The notes beneath the pieces were generated by a model, which worked only from the letters and a program-made list of their open reading frames with translations, was not told the origin of the DNA and ran no database searches. From Burkholderiaceae bacterium (GTDB lineage Bacteria > Pseudomonadota > Gammaproteobacteria > Burkholderiales > Burkholderiaceae_C): a stretch of 7,740 nucleotides of DNA. Each line of letters opens with the position of its first letter. The first letter of the stretch is position 1. Location: the NCBI GenBank assembly GCA_023262645.1, contig JALRAA010000057.1, positions 1-7,740 on the forward strand, given 5' to 3'. Positions 1-6,602 of this stretch are shown piece after piece. A program made the translations under genes and the position numbers.

Positions 1-110
1 AGAGACAGCCATGATCACCACAGCCGCTTCCATCGTCGCGCTCATGCTGATGCAGCAGGCCGGCGCCACGGTTCACCCCGAGGCGCCCTCGAAGAACCCG
101 CCGAAAGTCG
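1..110. other. Non-polA segment joined inside polA
   Basis: Where PolA should continue with the conserved segment after motif A, the sequence changes character. The segment has about 65% GC by hand count, against about 56% over 121-300. On the plus strand an ATG at 11 begins a reading frame with strongly G/C-ending codons and a signal-peptide-like start (MITTAASIVALMLMQQ, then AGATVHPEAPSKNPPK). The same frame continues past 112 only as antisense of polA, until a stop at 254-256. I read this as the start of an unrelated, probably exported, protein from another locus or genome, fused to polA at about 104-112. A chimeric assembly or clone at a contig end is the simplest cause; a real deletion or rearrangement is possible. 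The foreign protein is not recognised. Confidence 0.6.
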
Positions 111-2275
111 AGCAACGCAGGGTCTTCGCTGATGTGCGCCATGATGCGCAATTCAATTTGGCTGTAATCGGCACTGGCAATCACATGCCCGGGGGCAGCG
201 ACGAAGGCTTCTCGCACCCTTCTGCCTTCGGGTGTGCGAATGGGAATGTTTTGTAAATTGGGATCGTTGCTCGACAAGCGGCCAGTGACTGCAACGGCTT
301 GTGCATAGTGGGTATGCACCCTGCCGGTTTGCGGCGTCGCCAATTGCGCCAATTTGTCAATGTAGGTGCCTTTGAGTTTGGAGAGCGACCGATGTTCCAA
401 AATTTTCTTGGGCAACGGGTAGTCATCTGCCAATTTCTCCAGCACCTCTTCGTCCGTACTGCGTGCTCCTGTGGCGGTTTTTTTAACCACAGGTAACCCG
501 AGCTTGTCAAAAAATATTTCTCCCAGCTGTTTGGGCGAGGCTAAGTTGAATCGCTGCCCTGCGATGGCATACGCCTCTTCTTCAAGTTGCATGATGCGCA
601 AGCCCAATTCGTGGCTTTGCGCGGCCAGCGTAGGCGCATCGATCAACACCCCATTTCTTTCGATGCGGTAGAGCGCTTCGCTGCTTTGCATTTCCAACTG
701 GTAGACAAAATTCAACTTCTCATCGGCTTGCAACAACGGCCACAAACGCTGGTGCACGGACAAGGTGAAGTCTGCGTCTTCACACGCATAGTGCGAAGCC
801 TTTTCTACTTCTACTTGTGCAAAAGAAATCTGGTGCACGCCCTTACCGCACAGGTCTTCATACGACAAACCTTGCCGCCCCAAATGGCGCTGCGCCAAGC
901 TCTCCAAACTGTGAGGCTTGTGCACTTCCAGCACATAACTTTGCAGCATGGTGTCGTGCACATAGCCTTGCACTTCAATGCCGTGGTTGGCAAACACATG
1001 CCGGTCGTATTTGACATGCTGACCCAGTTTGGCTTTGCTCGCATCTTCTAACCAAGGCTTGAGTTTTTCCAACACTTGCAACAACGGCAATTGCGCCGGG
1101 GCATCTGCGGCGTTATGCGCCAACGGGATGTACGCGGCCTGCCCTGCATCCACGCAAAAGCTGATGCCTACCAATTGCGCTTGCATTTCCACCAAGGACG
1201 TGGTCTCGGTATCAAGGGCCACCAACGCTGCGTGTTGCACCACATCCAACCAACGCTCAAAGCTGTCCCAGGTGAGCACGGTTTCGTAATTCACGGGTAC
1301 TTCCGACAGCGGTGCAGGCGTATCAAACAACACACCAACTTCACCCTCTACGCCAGTGTGTGCCGCCGCGGCGATGCGAGGCTGCGGCGTGTTTGACGAC
1401 ATGGCGGTCACCAAGCCTTTGAATCCATATTGGCGATAAAACTCAAGCAGTTCTGCTTCTTGGGCGGGTTGCACCAAAATGCCATCGAGCTGCGGCCAAC
1501 CGGGTAGGTACTCGCGCAAATCGCAATCGGTTTTCATGCTCACCAATTGCCGACCGGTGGGCAACCATTCGCGCGCTTGGCGCAGGTTTTCACCCGCCAC
1601 CCCTTTGATCTCATGAGCATGTTCCAGCAATGCATCCAAAGAGCCGTATTCCATCAACCATTTGGCGGCAGTTTTGGGCCCTACTTTTTGCACACCGGGT
1701 ACGTTATCGACGGTGTCACCCACCAGCGTCTGGTAGTCGATCATCAAACGCGGAGGCACCCCAAACTCTTCGGTGACACCCGCGACATCGCGTTTTTTAC
1801 CGTTCATGGTGTCGATGATGGTGATGCGTTCATTGACCAACTGGCTCAAATCTCTGTCGCCGCTGGAGACGACCACTTGCATGCCTTGTTCTGCCGCCAC
1901 ATGCGCCAGCGTGGCAATCACATCATCAGCCTCCACGCCCGGCACATCGAGCAATGGCCAACCCATCAATTTGACCAACCGATGTATGGGCTCGATTTGG
2001 CTGCGCAAGTCGTCCGGCATGGGTGATCGCGTGGCCTTGTATTCGGGATAAATGGCATCACGAAATGTTGGGCCTTTGGCGTCAAACACACACACCGCAT
2101 GGGCCGTGGGCCAATCCCGGCGCAAACTGGTCAGCATATTGACCATGCCACGAATCGCGCCGGTGGCTTGGCTGTGGGGATCGTTGCGGTCTGCGCGCAA
2201 ATCGGGCATGGCGTGAAAGGCGCGGTAGAGGTAACTGGAGCCGTCAACCAGCAGTAAAGTAGGTGTGTCTTGCAT
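1..2275 (-). CDS. polA: DNA polymerase I, C-terminal part missing
   Basis: Family A polymerase that fills repair gaps and removes Okazaki RNA primers. The minus-strand frame opens with ATG at 2275 (protein MQDTPTLLLVDGSSYLYRAF) and reads without a stop to the window edge. The 5' nuclease domain (about residues 1-300) keeps its metal-binding acids: D11, D65 in VFDAKG, E115/D117/D118 in GVEADD, D140/D142 in GDRDL, and D187/D190 in GDTVDNVPGV before the helix-hairpin-helix. The 3'-5' proofreading domain has DTET (D355, E357), a KYD motif and EDAD (D500/D502), so proofreading looks intact. The polymerase part shows TGRLSSNDPNLQNIP and palm motif A DYSQIELR (D703). Recognisable PolA ends at residue 722 (about position 110); the remaining in-frame residues (DFRRVLRGRLGV...) match nothing in PolA, and the other two frames do not restore it. 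The O-helix and motif C (HDE) are therefore absent here, about 200 residues short of the usual ~930. No clear Shine-Dalgarno precedes the start. It is divergent from thrB. Confidence 0.95.
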   Translation of the reverse strand, partial: MQDTPTLLLVDGSSYLYRAFHAMPDLRADRNDPHSQATGAIRGMVNMLTSLRRDWPTAHAVCVFDAKGPTFRDAIYPEYKATRSPMPDDLRSQIEPIHRLVKLMGWPLLDVPGVEADDVIATLAHVAAEQGMQVVVSSGDRDLSQLVNERITIIDTMNGKKRDVAGVTEEFGVPPRLMIDYQTLVGDTVDNVPGVQKVGPKTAAKWLMEYGSLDALLEHAHEIKGVAGENLRQAREWLPTGRQLVSMKTDCDLREYLPGWPQLDGILVQPAQEAELLEFYRQYGFKGLVTAMSSNTPQPRIAAAAHTGVEGEVGVLFDTPAPLSEVPVNYETVLTWDSFERWLDVVQHAALVALDTETTSLVEMQAQLVGISFCVDAGQAAYIPLAHNAADAPAQLPLLQVLEKLKPWLEDASKAKLGQHVKYDRHVFANHGIEVQGYVHDTMLQSYVLEVHKPHSLESLAQRHLGRQGLSYEDLCGKGVHQISFAQVEVEKASHYACEDADFTLSVHQRLWPLLQADEKLNFVYQLEMQSSEALYRIERNGVLIDAPTLAAQSHELGLRIMQLEEEAYAIAGQRFNLASPKQLGEIFFDKLGLPVVKKTATGARSTDEEVLEKLADDYPLPKKILEHRSLSKLKGTYIDKLAQLATPQTGRVHTHYAQAVAVTGRLSSNDPNLQNIPIRTPEGRRVREAFVAAPGHVIASADYSQIELRIMAHISEDPALLDFRRVLRGRLGVNRGAGLLHQHERDDGSGCGDHGCL

Positions 2276-2281
2276 GCCAGT

Positions 2282-2299
2282 GATTGTGCCTACAATCGA
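2282..2299. promoter_or_regulatory. Divergent polA/thrB promoter core with inverted repeat
   Basis: The 60-bp gap between the polA and thrB start codons holds a perfect 6-bp inverted repeat, GATTGT-gcct-ACAATC (2282-2297). On the plus strand it contains TACAAT (2291-2296), a five-of-six match to the sigma-70 -10 hexamer, placed to give a thrB leader of about 33 bases. On the minus strand the other arm gives CACAAT (2288-2283, four of six), 7 bases before the polA ATG. No strong -35 is visible on either side. The symmetry could mean one bidirectional promoter or a repressor site; the sequence does not decide. Confidence 0.45.
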
Positions 2300-2335
2300 T
2301 TCTTCTTTTTTGCCCGAGCTGTTCTCTCCTTTGCC

Positions 2336-3286
2336 ATGGCCGTTTTCACCGAAGTCACCGAGCAACAAGCCCGCGCATTGTTGAGTCAGTTGTCCATTGG
2401 CGAACTGGTGCAATTGCAAGGCATCAGCAGCGGCATCGAAAACACCAACTATTTTCTGACCACAGACCAAGGCGAATACGTCTTAACACTGTTCGAACGA
2501 CTCACCCACGAACAGCTGCCGTTTTACTTGTACCTGATGAAGCACTTGGCAGCCCGCGGCATTCCCGTGCCCGACCCCCAATCTGATCTGCAAGGCGATA
2601 TCTTGCTCCACTTGCTGGACAAACCGGCTGCAGTCGTCAATCGCTTGAAGGGTCAATCTGAATTACGACCCTCGACAACGCACTGTGCAGCCATGGGCCA
2701 AACCTTGGCGCAAATGCATGTGGCCGCCCGCGATTTCGACCGTTTTCAAATCAATTTGCGCGGACTGGCTTGGTGGAATGAAACCGTGCCTTCTGTGTTG
2801 CCTTTTCTGTCGGCAGATCAACACCAGTTATTGACTCACGAGTTGTCTTACCAAAACCATGTCAGCAGTATGTCTGCCTATGCGGGATTGCCCAGCGGGC
2901 CTGTGCATGCCGACGCATTTCGCAACAACGTCATGTTCGACGGCGAACAACTCAGTGGCGTGTTCGATTTTTATTTCGCTGGTTGCGACCATTGGCTGTT
3001 CGACTTGGGTGTGTGTGTCAACGACTGGTGTGTCGATTTGCAAACCGGTGAAATGGACCATGCAAGGCTGCATGCCATGCTGTCGGCTTATCAGCGGGTG
3101 CGCCCCTTGAATGCTTGCGAACGCGCTTTGTTCAATCCCATGTTGCGCGCGGCGGCTTTGCGTTTTTGGATTTCACGTCTGTGGGATTTTCACCTGCCGC
3201 GCCAAGCCAGCATGCTGCAACCCCACGATCCCACGCACTTTGAACGTGTCCTCACACAAAGATTGCATGACCCTGTCACACTCTGA
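2336..3286 (+). CDS. thrB: Homoserine kinase, aminoglycoside phosphotransferase (APH) fold
   Basis: Phosphorylates L-homoserine with ATP, the step before threonine synthase in threonine biosynthesis; cytoplasmic. The protein has 316 residues, the usual size of the ThrB form found in Pseudomonas and Burkholderiales, which has an APH/choline-kinase fold and is unrelated to the GHMP-type ThrB of E. coli. Seen in the sequence: an N-terminal MAVFTEVT start; the nucleotide-loop segment ISSGIENTNYFL (about 30-41); the catalytic loop HADAFRNNVMF with H191, D193 and N198; and the metal-binding aspartate D221 in VFDFYFAG. The ATG at 2336 is chosen because the family begins there. The frame is open back to 2270, but that would run into polA's first codons. 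No Shine-Dalgarno is visible before it. It is divergent from polA and followed after 3 bp by a membrane-protein gene, so the two are probably one transcript. I recall polA and thrB being close neighbours in Pseudomonas too. Confidence 0.93.
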   Translation: MAVFTEVTEQQARALLSQLSIGELVQLQGISSGIENTNYFLTTDQGEYVLTLFERLTHEQLPFYLYLMKHLAARGIPVPDPQSDLQGDILLHLLDKPAAVVNRLKGQSELRPSTTHCAAMGQTLAQMHVAARDFDRFQINLRGLAWWNETVPSVLPFLSADQHQLLTHELSYQNHVSSMSAYAGLPSGPVHADAFRNNVMFDGEQLSGVFDFYFAGCDHWLFDLGVCVNDWCVDLQTGEMDHARLHAMLSAYQRVRPLNACERALFNPMLRAAALRFWISRLWDFHLPRQASMLQPHDPTHFERVLTQRLHDPVTL

Positions 3287-3289
3287 CCT

Positions 3290-4069
3290 ATGAAACTCAA
3301 CGTTGTCAAAGCCCGTACCGGTTCACTTTGGGTCAGGCAAGGCATTCGCAATTTTTGGCGGCAGCCTCTGGCTCTCAGCGGTTTGTTCCTGCTTTTCATG
3401 GTGTTGGCGTCCATGACCTCCTTGCTGTCTTACGGTGGAAGTTTTTTGGGCTTGATGTTCATTCCCGCGGCTTCATTGGGCTTGATGGCCGCCGCGCGTG
3501 AAGCAGATCTGGCACGCTTCCCCATGCCCAGCATGTTGATCGTCGGATTCAGACAAGGGGCGGCGCAATCCAAAAGCATGGTGTTGCTGGGTTTTTTGTA
3601 TGCACTGCTGTTTTGTTTTGTGTTGGCCATGTCGTCTGTGTTTGACAGCGGTGAATTTGCCCGCACCTACATGGGCGGCGGCTCTATCGCAGAAGAATCT
3701 TTGTTGAGTGACGGCCCGCAACTGGAAGCCGCCGTATTCAGCATGTTGATGTACATACCGCTTTCCACACTTTTTTGGCATGCGCCTGCCTTGATGCATT
3801 GGCATGCACAACCTTTGGCCAAAAGTATTTTTTTCAGCTTCATGGCATGCTGGGCCAATTGGCGAGCTTTTGCCGTGTTTGGTTTGACTTGGGTCAGTAT
3901 TTTTCTAACCACCAGTTTGCTGTTGAGCTTGGTCAGCATGCTGTTTGGTGATGGTCAACTCACTTTCACTTTGATGTTGCCCGCTTCCATCATGCTCGCT
4001 GCGATGTTTTTTTCATCGACGTACTACAGTTTTCGGGACTGCTTCATCAGCGAACCCTTGATCGCCTGA
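3290..4069 (+). CDS. Six-helix inner-membrane protein, BPSS1780-like family
   Basis: The function is unknown. The 259-residue protein has a short cytoplasmic-looking, basic N-terminus (MKLNVVKARTGSLWVRQGIRNFWRQP) and then about six hydrophobic segments near residues 28-46, 51-69, 97-116, 147-166, 183-219 (long, possibly broken at 195) and 224-243. The conserved-looking start (W-V-x-x-G, F-W-R-Q-P-L-A-L) matches my memory of the BPSS1780 family of Burkholderiales membrane proteins, which has no assigned activity. No catalytic motif, transporter signature or signal peptide stands out. Its ATG lies 3 bases after the thrB stop with no Shine-Dalgarno of its own, suggesting translational coupling to thrB. 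Its stop (4067-4069) lies 5 bases from the stop of convergent uvrD. Family assignment is moderate; membrane location is firm. Confidence 0.85.
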   Translation: MKLNVVKARTGSLWVRQGIRNFWRQPLALSGLFLLFMVLASMTSLLSYGGSFLGLMFIPAASLGLMAAAREADLARFPMPSMLIVGFRQGAAQSKSMVLLGFLYALLFCFVLAMSSVFDSGEFARTYMGGGSIAEESLLSDGPQLEAAVFSMLMYIPLSTLFWHAPALMHWHAQPLAKSIFFSFMACWANWRAFAVFGLTWVSIFLTTSLLLSLVSMLFGDGQLTFTLMLPASIMLAAMFFSSTYYSFRDCFISEPLIA

Positions 4070-4074
4070 ACGCA

Positions 4075-6468
4075 TCAAATCGGTGTCAGTTTGGCCACCG
4101 ACAAGGCCAGCCATTTCACCCCATGCCGATTGAATTTCACCTGAGCGCGCGCATCCTCGCCTAAGCCCTCCATCGACACCACGGTGCCTTCGCCAAATTT
4201 GGCATGAAAGACTTGCAAGCCACTGCGCACCCAAGCATTGGGGCCACTGGCCACCGGTGCTTGGCGTTGTGGCACAGAGGGCGGAGCAGGTGTGAAAAAA
4301 CCTGCGCGCCCTGCGTCGTTATTGCCAAAACCGGCAGGCCTGCTGCCCCACATCGCAGGCGCTTGCAATCCTGTTTGCGCAGACAACCATTTCAATGTGT
4401 GTTCAGGCATTTCATCGAAGAATCGGCTTTTGATGTTGTAGCGGGTTTGCCCGTGCAGCATGCGGGTTTGCGAATGGCTCAGGTACAAACGTTTGCGTGC
4501 CCGTGTGATGGCCACATACATCAAACGTCTTTCTTCTTCCAGCCCTTCAAAATCGCTCATTGCGTTTTCATGGGGAAACAAGCCTTCTTCCAACCCGGTG
4601 ATAAACACGCAGTCAAATTCCAAACCCTTGGCTGCATGTACCGTCATCAGTTGGATCGCATCTTGACCGGCTTGGGCTTGGTTGTCTCCGGCTTCAAGGG
4701 CCGCGTGGCTGAGAAACGCGGCCAACGGTGACAGTGTTTCACCGGTTTCGGCATTGGGTTGCAAAGATGCACCCGCAAGCAGGGCTTGTGCTGCGTCAAA
4801 TTCCACTTGGCTTTGCACCGCTTCATCCACCGGCAACGCCACCGCGTCTTTGCCAAAGCCTTCTTGCGTCACAAAACTTTCTGCGGCGTTGACCAATTCC
4901 TGTAAGTTCTCAACCCGGTCTGCGCCTTCACGCTCGGCTTGGTAGTGTTCAATCAACCGACTGTGGTCAAGCACCAGTTCAATGATTTGACGCAAGGTTT
5001 GTCCTTGCGTTTGCTCTCGCAGCACATCGAGCTTGGCAACAAACGCAGAAATATTGGCACCGGCTTTGCCACCGATGCTGCTGACTGCATCGTGCAAGGC
5101 ACAGCCGCTGGCACGGGCAGCATCTTGCAATTGCTCAATGCTGCGTGCACCTATGCCACGCGGCGGAAAATTGACAACGCGCATGAAACTGGTGTCGTCA
5201 CGTGGGTTTTCCAACAGCCGCAAATACGCCAGCGCGTGTTTGATTTCAGCGCGCTCAAAAAAGCGCAGCCCACCGTACACGCGATAAGGCATGGCCGCAT
5301 TGAACAATGCGGTCTCAATCACACGGCTTTGTGCGTTACTGCGGTAGAGCACAGCCACTTCACTGCGTGTGGCGACACCCTTGCTGCCGTCACCGTCGCG
5401 GCCATCGCGCAGCAATTGCTTGATTTCTTCCACGATCCAATGGGCTTCAGCCAAGTCGCCTGGCGACTCCATGACCCGCACCGGCTCGCCTGCACCTTGG
5501 GTGGTGTGCAGGTTTTTTCCCAAACGGGTTTTGTTGTGCCGAATCAGCTCGTTGGCGGTGTCCAGAATATGGCTGTGGCTGCGGTAGTTTTGCTCAAGTT
5601 TGATTTGGTGCTGAACTTCAAACTCGCGCACAAAATCCGCCATATTGCCCACGCGTGCGCCACGGAATGCATAAATGCTTTGGTCATCGTCGCCCACCGC
5701 CATCACCGCGCTTTGCGGGCCACACAAGAGTTTGATCCAGGCGTACTGCAAGCGGTTGGTGTCCTGAAACTCATCGATCAAAATATGTTTGAAGCGCTCT
5801 TGGTAATGCGCTCTGAGGGCATCGCTGTCGCGCAACAACTCGTAACTGCGCAACATCAACTCGCCAAAATCCACCACTCCCTCGCGTTGACACTGGTCTT
5901 CATAGAGTTGGTAGAGCTCCACCTTTTGGCGGGTTTCAGCGTCTCGAACGACCACATCTTTGGGGCGCAAACCTTCTTCCTTGCATCCTGCAATAAACCA
6001 TTGCACTTGCTTGGGGGGAAAGCGTTCGTCGTCTATGTTGAATTGCTTGAGCAATCGCTTGACGGCAGACAACTGGTCTTGGGTATCAAGAATTTGGAAG
6101 GACTGCGGTAAGTTGGCAAGCTTCCAATGGGCGCGTAAAAAACGGTTGCACAAACCATGGAATGTGCCGATCCACATGCCGCGCACATTTACCGGCAGCA
6201 TGGCACTCAAGCGAGTGAGCATCTCTTTGGCGGCTTTGTTGGTGAAGGTCACGGCAATCAAACCGCCCGGCGACACCTGACGGGTTTGCAACAACCAGGC
6301 AATGCGGGTGGTGAGCACCCGGGTCTTACCCGAACCTGCGCCGGCCAATATCAGCGCGTGTTGCGCCGGCAAACCCACCGCGGCTTGCTGCTCTGGGTTG
6401 AGGCCTTGTAACAAGGGAGAGGACGATGCAGAAACGGGGACAGCGTCTGTGCTGAATGAAGTTGACAT
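4075..6468 (-). CDS. uvrD: DNA helicase II, UvrD/PcrA (superfamily 1A)
   Basis: ATP-driven 3'-5' helicase that removes UvrC and the excised strand in nucleotide excision repair, acts in mismatch repair, and strips proteins from DNA. The protein has 797 residues from the chosen start (MSTSFSTDAV...); the family is usually 720-800. Motifs in order: Q-motif GLNPEQQAAV (22-31); Walker A AGAGSGKT (K48); Ia TFTNKAAKEM (74-83); GTFHG (101-105); Walker B DEFQDTN (232-238); III GDDDQSIYAFRG (259-270); IV QNYRS (293-297); V TVHAAKGLEF (609-618); VI YVAITRARKRLYL (651-663). The C-terminal part includes the Tudor-like VFHAKFGEGTV segment (753-763) that marks full-length UvrD/PcrA rather than Rep. The segment PLAAFLSHAALEAG (581-594) resembles E. 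coli UvrD closely. The start at 6468 is preferred because the frame's upstream extension to 6552 (28 residues) is not family-like and crosses the guaC leader. There is no Shine-Dalgarno. I see no LexA-type CTGT-N8-ACAG box upstream. Confidence 0.95.
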   Translation of the reverse strand: MSTSFSTDAVPVSASSSPLLQGLNPEQQAAVGLPAQHALILAGAGSGKTRVLTTRIAWLLQTRQVSPGGLIAVTFTNKAAKEMLTRLSAMLPVNVRGMWIGTFHGLCNRFLRAHWKLANLPQSFQILDTQDQLSAVKRLLKQFNIDDERFPPKQVQWFIAGCKEEGLRPKDVVVRDAETRQKVELYQLYEDQCQREGVVDFGELMLRSYELLRDSDALRAHYQERFKHILIDEFQDTNRLQYAWIKLLCGPQSAVMAVGDDDQSIYAFRGARVGNMADFVREFEVQHQIKLEQNYRSHSHILDTANELIRHNKTRLGKNLHTTQGAGEPVRVMESPGDLAEAHWIVEEIKQLLRDGRDGDGSKGVATRSEVAVLYRSNAQSRVIETALFNAAMPYRVYGGLRFFERAEIKHALAYLRLLENPRDDTSFMRVVNFPPRGIGARSIEQLQDAARASGCALHDAVSSIGGKAGANISAFVAKLDVLREQTQGQTLRQIIELVLDHSRLIEHYQAEREGADRVENLQELVNAAESFVTQEGFGKDAVALPVDEAVQSQVEFDAAQALLAGASLQPNAETGETLSPLAAFLSHAALEAGDNQAQAGQDAIQLMTVHAAKGLEFDCVFITGLEEGLFPHENAMSDFEGLEEERRLMYVAITRARKRLYLSHSQTRMLHGQTRYNIKSRFFDEMPEHTLKWLSAQTGLQAPAMWGSRPAGFGNNDAGRAGFFTPAPPSVPQRQAPVASGPNAWVRSGLQVFHAKFGEGTVVSMEGLGEDARAQVKFNRHGVKWLALSVAKLTPI

Positions 6469-6472
6469 GTAG

Positions 6473-6503
6473 TCGATTGTAGGCAGGCAGGTATCGGTGC
6501 CGA
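6473..6503 (-). promoter_or_regulatory. uvrD promoter candidate, likely leaderless
   Basis: Reading toward uvrD, TACAAT (6481-6476) is a five-of-six -10 hexamer, preceded after 16 bp by TCGGCA (6503-6498), four of six to the -35 consensus. Only 7 bases separate the -10 from the ATG at 6468, so transcription would begin at or next to the A of the start codon. The -35 lies in a short inverted repeat ATCGG-tg-CCGAT (6493-6504), which may be chance or an operator. The 13 bases TGCCTACAATCGA (6485-6473) recur exactly at the thrB promoter. Confidence 0.45.
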
Positions 6504-6509
6504 TGTGCG

Positions 6510-6515
6510 TAGAAT
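6510..6515 (+). promoter_or_regulatory. Candidate -10 box for guaC
   Basis: TAGAAT is a five-of-six match to the sigma-70 -10 hexamer, on the plus strand in the uvrD-guaC divergent gap. It would start a transcript near 6522 with a leader of about 80 bases that includes both hairpins before guaC. No good -35 lies 16-18 bp upstream, so confidence is low. Confidence 0.3.
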
Positions 6516-6542
6516 CAATCACCGGGCCCAAGATTCTTGCGT

Positions 6543-6599
6543 CCGGTTGCATTAACCGGCCAGGCCAAGCGCTCTCCTCTTTTACTCTCAGGAGCCTGG
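6543..6599 (+). promoter_or_regulatory. guaC leader: two adjacent hairpins, second one covers the ribosome binding site
   Basis: Hairpin 1 is a perfect 6-bp stem CCGGTT (6543-6548) with AACCGG (6554-6559) and loop GCATT. Directly abutting it, CCAGGC (6560-6565) can pair with GCCTGG (6594-6599), and TCCT (6575-6578) with AGGA (6590-6593), leaving a 9-base bulge and an 11-base loop. The second structure takes up the guaC Shine-Dalgarno AGGAG (6590-6594), which sits 8 bases before the ATG. An upstream ACCGG (6521-6525) could compete for the CCGGTT arm. Together these suggest translational control of guaC, but the pairing was found by eye, without energies or homologues. Confidence 0.4.
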
Positions 6600-6602
6600 T
6601 TC

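Noticed and set aside
587..1051. Plus-strand open frame of 154 codons opposite polA
   Set aside because: Antisense shadow of the PolA proofreading domain; no independent support.
1547..2026. Plus-strand open frame of 159 codons opposite polA
   Set aside because: Antisense shadow of the PolA 5' nuclease domain, whose acid motifs are intact on the minus strand.
4939..6111. Plus-strand open frame of 390 codons inside uvrD
   Set aside because: It lies wholly antisense to a uvrD frame carrying all helicase motifs. The protein resembles no family I know, and it has no promoter or ribosome binding context. Long antisense frames arise readily from this codon usage.
6469..6552. N-terminal extension of UvrD by 28 residues
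   Set aside because: The residues are not family-like, the extension runs through the probable uvrD promoter and one arm of a guaC leader hairpin, and UvrD proteins typically begin shortly before the Q-motif.
6537..6602. N-terminal extension of GuaC by 22 residues
   Set aside because: The family starts at MxIFDY, and the AGGAG 8 bases before 6603 fixes the start there.
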